Both the position numbers and the translations under genes were made by a program. A DNA stretch of 20,649 nucleotides from JANRLJ01 sp034437895 (GTDB lineage Bacteria; Chloroflexota; Anaerolineae; Aggregatilineales; Phototrophicaceae). The stretch is from the NCBI GenBank assembly GCA_034437895.1, contig DAOTTO010000055.1, forward strand, positions 1 through 20,649, in the 5' to 3' direction. The notes under the pieces were generated by a model that was given only the letters and a program-made list of their open reading frames with translations, had not been told where the DNA came from and did no database searches. Positions 16,247 to 20,649 of the stretch are shown here, one piece after another; position 1 is the first letter of the stretch, and each line of letters begins with the position of its first letter.

Positions 16247-16468
16247 ATGGAATACGCTCAAGATAAAGTTGATGAGACTGTACTAGCATTACTGTATCTT
16301 GTACTCCATGATTATAATCGCGCATGGAAGGGATTCAATTGGGATATATTGGAACGGATTTATGAAAAAGGATCTATTGAAGACCCCAAAAATAAAAATA
16401 AGTCAATGACGTTACGCAGCAAGACGAACAGGTTGCAACTCGTTCAAAGTATCGAAAGCGGTGCGTAA
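16247..16468 (+). pseudogene. DUF6429-family protein, truncated by a transposase remnant
   Basis: The first 53 residues (DKVDETVLALLYL, RAWKGFNWDILERIYEKG, DPKNKNKS) match my memory of the small DUF6429 family, normally about 75-85 residues and ending with a VVxTEEG segment. Here the similarity stops at about 16405. The remaining 20 residues are merely the antisense of a transposase C-terminus. The function of DUF6429 is unknown. The family's missing 3' part is not found downstream, so the insertion was followed by deletion. Confidence 0.6.
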
Positions 16469-16612
16469 GGCACGCAAGTAGAGCCTGGATTTCAGAGCAA
16501 AATGGTTAGTTTTGGTCGTCACTTTCAGCATTTCCAGCTTAACGTAGGCACACAGCGAAGCAAAGAGGTGATTGCTTTGCGTCGTGACGGTCTGGGTCAA
16601 TGAGTGGGGCAA
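16412..16612 (-). pseudogene. C-terminal remnant of a DDE transposase
   Basis: The minus-strand frame ends at TAA (16412-16414) and is open back to a TAA at 16634-16636. It reads QSNHLFASLCAYVKLEML, then TNHFALKSRLYLRALRTAF, the pattern I recall from the end of IS4/IS701-like DDE transposases; the IS family is uncertain. No catalytic domain, no partner terminal repeat and no proper start remain, so this is a dead fragment about 70 residues long. It overlaps and terminates the DUF6429 frame. Upstream, 16634-16740 shows no gene. Confidence 0.65.
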
Positions 16613-16670
16613 ATACAGCCCAGTTAAAGGACTTTAAAGCCATTTAAATCTTTATTGGGTGGTTGCCCTA

Positions 16671-16699
16671 TTGTTGTCCATCTAAAAAAGAATTATACT
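16671..16699 (+). promoter_or_regulatory. Possible promoter of the FHA-domain gene
   Basis: TTGTTG (16671-16676), a 17-bp spacer, then TATACT (16694-16699, 5 of 6 match), about 57 bp before ATG 16757. Confidence 0.45.
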
Positions 16700-16756
16700 T
16701 CGGTTTGATTTTATCCATAATCCTAATTCACCAGTTTCTTATGGAAGGGGGCGCGG

Positions 16757-17599
16757 ATGCAGGGCAGCGATAGCTTCCGGCTAATCGTCCGGCGAGGTCC
16801 ACAGCCAAACCAGACTTATGATCTGAACAAAGACATTGTTACGCTTGGGCGTGATATTACCAATGACATCGTGATTAATGACCCGGAGGCCAGTCGCCAT
16901 CATCTCCGCCTAACACGCGGCGCAGATGGGTTCAACATTGAAGACCTCGGCTCCACCAATGGCACATTTATCAACGGTCAGCGGTTATCGGGTGTCCGTC
17001 CGCTCAATCGGGGCGATATGATTGGGTTGGGGGAAACCGTCACGCTTGGGTATGAACAAGTACGCCCCGTAGGGGAAAACCCACCAGCGCCGACAGCCGG
17101 CAGCCCAATGCCGCAATCTCCCGCGCCGGGGTATCAACAACCGTCGCCCTATGCGCCGCCACAACAACAGCCTTATGCTCAACCGCAGCAACCATCTAAT
17201 GTGCCACCGCAGCAACCCGCTTACGGTCAACCTGCCCAACCGCAGCAGCCCGCCTATGGACAGCCAGCGCAAGCGGATTATGGGCAGCCTGCTTATGGGC
17301 AAGATTACGGCGCACAGCAGCAGGCTGCTTACGGACAATCCCCCGCTTATGGGCAGCAGGGATACGTAGCTCCCGGTACGGGCTATGATTATGATCCCTA
17401 CGCCATCCGCGAAGAAGCGCCGCGCAGCGCCACGCGCTGGATTTTTATCGGTTGCGCTGTGTTGGGGGTATTTTGCTGCTGCACCAGCGTCGTTGGCTTA
17501 GTCATTATTGATGCGCTCAATCTATGGTATGACCTGCCGATTGTGAGCAGTCTCGCGCCTTTATTCGAGAGTATTGCGAATGCGCTCGGCTTAGTATAA
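16757..17599 (+). CDS. FHA-domain protein with low-complexity linker and C-terminal membrane anchor
   Basis: 280 residues. A forkhead-associated domain at about 5-102 has its phosphothreonine-binding residues: G31-R32, S46-R47-H48 and N68-G-T with N73-G74. A linker at 104-217 is made almost only of P, Q, Y, G and A, with about nine YGQ/YGA repeats. One TM helix at about 228-251 contains C233 and a CCC cluster at 240-242; a short hydrophobic tail follows. GGAAGGGGG lies before the ATG. It probably docks a Ser/Thr-phosphorylated partner at the membrane, but no kinase or phosphatase of that type is encoded in this window. The next gene is convergent. Confidence 0.88.
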   Translation: MQGSDSFRLIVRRGPQPNQTYDLNKDIVTLGRDITNDIVINDPEASRHHLRLTRGADGFNIEDLGSTNGTFINGQRLSGVRPLNRGDMIGLGETVTLGYEQVRPVGENPPAPTAGSPMPQSPAPGYQQPSPYAPPQQQPYAQPQQPSNVPPQQPAYGQPAQPQQPAYGQPAQADYGQPAYGQDYGAQQQAAYGQSPAYGQQGYVAPGTGYDYDPYAIREEAPRSATRWIFIGCAVLGVFCCCTSVVGLVIIDALNLWYDLPIVSSLAPLFESIANALGLV

Positions 17600-17606
17600 A
17601 TCGAAG

Positions 17607-17639
17607 TGTAGGGGTGTAATATTATACTGCGCCCCTACA
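17607..17639 (+). repeat. Dispersed palindrome TGTAGGGG...CCCCTACA, possibly acting as terminator
   Basis: Perfect 8-bp inverted ends (17607-17614 with 17632-17639) around an AT-rich centre, between the convergent FHA and MFS genes. It shares CGCCCCTACAA with 4024-4034. Its position would let it end transcription from both sides. Confidence 0.6.
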
Positions 17640-17659
17640 AACCCAATTCTCTAGTCTGC

Positions 17660-19354
17660 TCATGTTACTACTGGCAGTTCTCTTTTGTCTGGTTGGGGAA
17701 TTTCTTCTGTGGGCAGAATTTCATCCTGCTTGAGCATGAGCGCGGGAACGAGCGCTATTCCACATAAAACCGCCCCTAACAACCCCAATTCACCTAATAC
17801 GTTAACGGTAATACGCGCATACGTATCGGTGTAAATCGCTGTATCCAGCCCTAAACCTTGCAATTCAGCACCAGCTAGGCTATTCACCCGTTGCAGCGCG
17901 AAGGCGGTTAAGGAAGAGACGCTGACCGTCATCCCGACAGCACGTAAAATAATCACGAGCGCGGAGGCTACACCGCGCTGTGCGTTATCGGCGGCATTAA
18001 TCACGGCTGTGCTGATGGGAGAGAACGTCAGCCCGAAGCCCATCCCGACTAAGGCCATTTCCAGTGCAATCGTGCCTGTGGGAATTTCCAAATACCATGT
18101 TTGCCAGATTAGCAAGAAGCCCACAATTGATAAGCTCAAGCCTAGCACAACCGTCTTGGCATAACCAATCCGATCACTTAACAGACCGCCGGGCAGCGCC
18201 GCTAATGCCATCGGCACCGTCAGCGCGGAAAGCAGAAAACCAACATCGCGGGCGGCGGAACTAATCTGATCGGCACTTTCCAGCCGTATGTTGACGAGAA
18301 TCGGGACGACGACCAGCCCGATAAAAATGCAGTAACCGACGATCAAATTAGCGATTAGTCCGGCGCTGATGTTACGTTTTCGGAACATTTTTAAGTCAAA
18401 TAACGGATCGCGCACCCGTGATTCCACCAAAATAAACAGTAGAAAACAGATCAACGCTAAACTCAGCAGCGGGACGGCATAAGGCGGAATAACCGAAAGT
18501 TCTTCAAAACTGCCCGTGCCAACTCCGACATCAATGTTTGCGCCTAAGCCGATATTTAGCCCGACGAGCGTTCCCGTAATCAGCACTGCGCCGATATAAT
18601 CAAATCGTCCGCTGATGCGCTTCATCGGGACGTTACGCAGTCCCCAGAGCATAGCAACCAGCGCGATTAGCATCAGCGGGACGTTAATCCAGAATAAGGC
18701 TTTCCAATCTGGCGCAGGCCAATCGAGGCCGATGCTGCGAAAAAAATTGACGAAACCTGCTTCGTTTTGGTGGAAGAAATAAATCAACACGCCGCCATAA
18801 AGATGTCCCAAGACCCAACCGAGTGTGTCCACCGCGCCGACCAGACCCAACGGACGGGCGCGTTTGCCAGCGGGGAACATGTCGCTGACTAAGGCCAGCG
18901 TAACCGGGACGAGCGCCCCCGCACCAAAGGCTTGAATCACCCGCCCAAAGATGATGGCTTGCAAGTTGACATAAGCGCGATCAGGCCGTTCCCCCAGTCG
19001 GCGATAAACGCTATATAGCAAGTCGGTAGGCCAAAGATGTGCTACTGCAACCAACACTGAGCCGATAATGAACAGCATCATGCAAATGGTATAAATGCGC
19101 CGCCGCCCGAACAAATCACTAAATTTGCCCATAAAGGTCAGGCCGATGGTATCCGCCAGCAGATACGCCCCCAAGACCCACGCAGCGTCATCCAAGCCAG
19201 TTTGTGGCGGGAGTTCAAGCTGCACGATCAATTCCGGCAGAAAAGCCGAAACAACCGTCAAATCTAACGACCCGATAAAAACCGGAAGGCACATAATCAC
19301 CAAGACAACCCAGGGATTCCACCCTTTTTGTTCCTGTGGCGCTGTTGTCGTCAT
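17660..19354 (-). CDS. MFS transporter, 14-helix DHA2 type, resembling mycobacterial P55 (Rv1410c)
   Basis: 564 residues. Helix 1 carries D31 in GSLDLTVVSAFLP; MFS motif A is GKFSDLFGRRR at 76-86. Segments I align from memory with Rv1410c include LGHLYGGVLIYFFH...FWINVPL, a Q-rich loop before GFLLSALTVPM, and GMGFGLTFSPISTAVINAADNAQRGVASA followed by RAVGM and QRVNSLAG. Between the last helices is a hydrophilic-amphipathic stretch (GAELQGLGLDTAIYTDTYARI), where P55 has its periplasmic extension. P55 works with the lipoprotein LprG in moving triacylglycerides or glycolipids and was also studied as a drug pump. The stop of the LprG-like gene lies 4 bp upstream, so the two are one operon. Plain drug efflux remains possible. 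Confidence 0.88.
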   Translation of the reverse strand: MTTTAPQEQKGWNPWVVLVIMCLPVFIGSLDLTVVSAFLPELIVQLELPPQTGLDDAAWVLGAYLLADTIGLTFMGKFSDLFGRRRIYTICMMLFIIGSVLVAVAHLWPTDLLYSVYRRLGERPDRAYVNLQAIIFGRVIQAFGAGALVPVTLALVSDMFPAGKRARPLGLVGAVDTLGWVLGHLYGGVLIYFFHQNEAGFVNFFRSIGLDWPAPDWKALFWINVPLMLIALVAMLWGLRNVPMKRISGRFDYIGAVLITGTLVGLNIGLGANIDVGVGTGSFEELSVIPPYAVPLLSLALICFLLFILVESRVRDPLFDLKMFRKRNISAGLIANLIVGYCIFIGLVVVPILVNIRLESADQISSAARDVGFLLSALTVPMALAALPGGLLSDRIGYAKTVVLGLSLSIVGFLLIWQTWYLEIPTGTIALEMALVGMGFGLTFSPISTAVINAADNAQRGVASALVIILRAVGMTVSVSSLTAFALQRVNSLAGAELQGLGLDTAIYTDTYARITVNVLGELGLLGAVLCGIALVPALMLKQDEILPTEEIPQPDKRELPVVT

Positions 19355-19358
19355 AAGT

Positions 19359-20129
19359 TTACGCTCCGGCTGTCGCTTCGGGGGTTGCTTCTGGCTCTGG
19401 CGGCGGATTCAGTTGCGCGGGGGCATCAATATCGAAGACATCAATCGTCCACGTCGTTGGGTCGGGTTGTGTCTCGGTGATCGTTTCTGGCTGGCTAATC
19501 ATCAGACGGACGGGATAGCGGGTAGTACGGTCAATATACACTTCCACGCCAACAGCGCCTTCGGCTTCGATCAAATCCACCAATAGGGCAGAGACGGCTG
19601 GCCCTTCGGCTGTTCCTGAAAGGTGATAGACCGAACTTCCGTCATCTAATGTTTCTTCGCCGATGTAGCTAAGTGCCGTTAAAGAGGAAAGTGCTGCTTG
19701 GAAGCCCGTGTCGGCGGCGATCAACGTTTCAGGATTAAAACCGGGCGCGAAAAAGGCTTTAATCCAGTTCGTACCCAGAATTTGTACCCATTGATCTGCT
19801 CCACGCGAAAAAATACCAATATCAATCGTTACCCCCCCCGTCACAACACGCACTGACCCCTGCATCAAATCCGGCGCGACATACTGCGCTTGCGCCCGCC
19901 GGAAAGTGACTTGTGTATCTGCCCCATTAAGCTCAATCAGAATCGGATATTCCGCACCGCTTTGGGTAACATCCAGCCGGAAGGTCTCCGCGCTGCGAAT
20001 ATTATCCGCTGCTTCCGTCAACAATGCCACCGGATCAGGCGGTTGTTCATCCCCATCATCCCCACCAGTACAGCCAGCTACAAAAATACCTAAACACACC
20101 ATAAGCAATAAATGACATAAACGCGGCAC
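19359..20129 (-). CDS. LppX/LprAFG-family lipoprotein (LprG-like)
   Basis: 256 residues from GTG 20129, chosen because AGGGGA lies 5 nt upstream and the protein then starts as a standard lipoprotein: (M)PR, a hydrophobic core, lipobox V17-A-G-C20. An upstream TTG at 20150 in frame has no visible site. After an acidic spacer, about 30-220 shows the alternating beta strands and pattern of the LppX_LprAFG fold, a half-barrel that shelters lipid acyl chains in mycobacterial members: YPILIELNGADTQVTFR, QYVAPDLMQGSV, GADQWVQILGTNW, YHLSGTAEGPAVSALL, VEVYIDRTTRYPVRLMI. The C-terminus is Pro/Glu-rich. A G8 tract lies in the coding strand (19832-19839). It is the first gene of an operon with the MFS transporter. 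Confidence 0.82.
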   Translation of the reverse strand: MPRLCHLLLMVCLGIFVAGCTGGDDGDEQPPDPVALLTEAADNIRSAETFRLDVTQSGAEYPILIELNGADTQVTFRRAQAQYVAPDLMQGSVRVVTGGVTIDIGIFSRGADQWVQILGTNWIKAFFAPGFNPETLIAADTGFQAALSSLTALSYIGEETLDDGSSVYHLSGTAEGPAVSALLVDLIEAEGAVGVEVYIDRTTRYPVRLMISQPETITETQPDPTTWTIDVFDIDAPAQLNPPPEPEATPEATAGA

Positions 20130-20166
20130 AAGCGTCCCCTTTTTCTTCAAGCAAAAACATACACTT

Positions 20167-20172
20167 AGTATA
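20167..20172 (-). promoter_or_regulatory. -10-like TATACT for the lipoprotein-MFS operon
   Basis: TATACT on the minus strand, 38 bp before GTG 20129; a convincing -35 is missing. The same stretch contains TATAAT on the plus strand (20169-20174). The remainder of 20130-20363 is AT-rich and shows no other feature. Confidence 0.3.
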
Positions 20173-20363
20173 ATACGTTGTCTGAGGTCAGGGCGTTCTA
20201 ATTGGATGGAGAATTGATTAGTTTAGTGAACTTTTTCTCAATGATTTGTTTTTAGGGAGAGAAGTAACGGTTTAATTCCCAAACGCTATAAATGAGTGAA
20301 GCGATCTAGCGCTGAAAATTAGGAAGTGTAAAATGGTGTTGTAGATCGCAGATGGAGCGCTAA

Positions 20364-20649
20364 ATGAGGGTCGCTTTACCCAAGAAAAAATGGACTGTAG
20401 AAGAATATCTCGCATTTGAACGTGCCAGAGGAGAGAAACATAAATACTTCGCAGGTGAAGTCTATTTGATGACCGGGGCAAGCCGCAAACATAACCTTAT
20501 CGGCGTAAACGTAACAACCACTTTAAATACACATAGGACTTTCGCTCACGCATTTACCCCACCCCTAAATCCCCTCCCCATTGCATGGAGAGGGGACTTC
20601 AAGATGCGTTTTTCTCCCCTTCTCCAATACTTGGAGAGGGGGCCGGGGG
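20364..20649 (+). CDS. Uma2-family (PD-(D/E)XK-like) protein, 5' part, entered by a palindromic repeat and cut by window edge
   Basis: From ATG 20364 (GGAG 6 nt upstream) the first 57 residues match the start of the Uma2/DUF820 family: WTVEEYLAFERARGEKHKYFAGEVYLMTGASRKHNLI. The family has a restriction-endonuclease-like fold and is expanded in Chloroflexota and cyanobacteria; the cellular role is unknown. After about 20535 the similarity ends. The frame, still open at the window edge, translates the C/G-rich repeat (PLNPLPIAWRG, LLQYLERGPG). The gene is therefore probably broken, unless the Uma2 frame resumes outside the window. Catalytic residues of the later domain are not visible. Confidence 0.65.
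   Translation, partial: MRVALPKKKWTVEEYLAFERARGEKHKYFAGEVYLMTGASRKHNLIGVNVTTTLNTHRTFAHAFTPPLNPLPIAWRGDFKMRFSPLLQYLERGPG
20554..20649 (+). repeat. Dispersed C-rich/G-rich palindromic repeat (REP-like)
   Basis: Two hairpins in tandem: CCCCTCCCCATTGCATGGAG plus AGGGG (about 20571-20595), and CCCCTTCTCCAA/TTGGAGAGGGG with a one-base bulge (about 20616-20641). The opening CCCCACCCC and closing GGGGGCCGGGGG are the signature I recall from high-copy repeats in Chloroflexota and cyanobacteria. The element continues beyond the window. Confidence 0.65.

Noticed and set aside
17207..17355. YGQ-coding repeats as a possible CRISPR or tandem DNA repeat
   Set aside because: Units differ in length and sequence at the DNA level and keep the FHA protein frame; they are amino-acid repeats.
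20146..20174. A plus-strand promoter with TATAAT at 20169-20174 for the Uma2 gene
   Set aside because: There is no -35 and the start would be about 190 nt before the ATG. The AT-rich stretch more probably belongs to the minus-strand operon.

Overview
The window is about 20.6 kb of an ordinary-looking bacterial chromosome of roughly balanced GC. I infer a member of the Chloroflexota (Anaerolineae-like). The basis is the style of the proteins (very long Aap-type amino-acid permeases, an LprG-like lipoprotein with a P55-like MFS pump, Uma2 and DUF6429 families) and the many dispersed GTAGGG...CCCTAC palindromes between genes. No rRNA, tRNA or CRISPR was seen, so the taxonomy is inference from recalled protein resemblance only.

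Layout. (1) 1-5962, all on the minus strand: a serine hydrolase with a signal peptide; a two-component pair (NarL/LiaS-type kinase and LuxR-type regulator, ATGA overlap); an OsmC-family protein; then an alkaline-phosphatase-superfamily hydrolase overlapping (ATGA) an inositol-monophosphatase/histidinol-phosphatase-like gene cut by the window edge. A good promoter precedes the hydrolase. (2) 6115-12281, plus strand: a complete general L-amino-acid ABC importer of the Aap/Bzt type, with binding protein, two permeases and ATPase. It is driven by a strong promoter and closed by a terminator. A 154-bp MITE-like element sits between the binding-protein and permease genes, and both permeases carry large internal insertions. 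(3) 12282-12572: a gene-free strip packed with palindromes. (4) 12573-16184, minus strand: a flavoprotein of the HI0933 family followed by an ABC ATPase and polytopic permease pair that overlap (EcsAB-like at best). (5) 16185-16756: debris, a DUF6429 gene broken by the C-terminal remnant of a transposase. (6) 16757-17599, plus: an FHA-domain protein with a Tyr/Gly/Gln/Pro-rich linker and one membrane anchor. (7) 17660-20129, minus: a two-gene operon of an LppX/LprAFG-type lipoprotein and a 14-helix MFS transporter, mirroring mycobacterial lprG-Rv1410c (P55). (8) 20364-end: the start of a Uma2-family gene whose reading frame runs into a C-rich/G-rich palindromic repeat.

Most of the window is recognisable. 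The points most worth a second look are the lprG/P55-like pair outside Actinobacteria, the enlarged Aap permeases with their extra domains, the MITE-like element inside the importer operon, and the cluster of mutually related hairpins after that operon.
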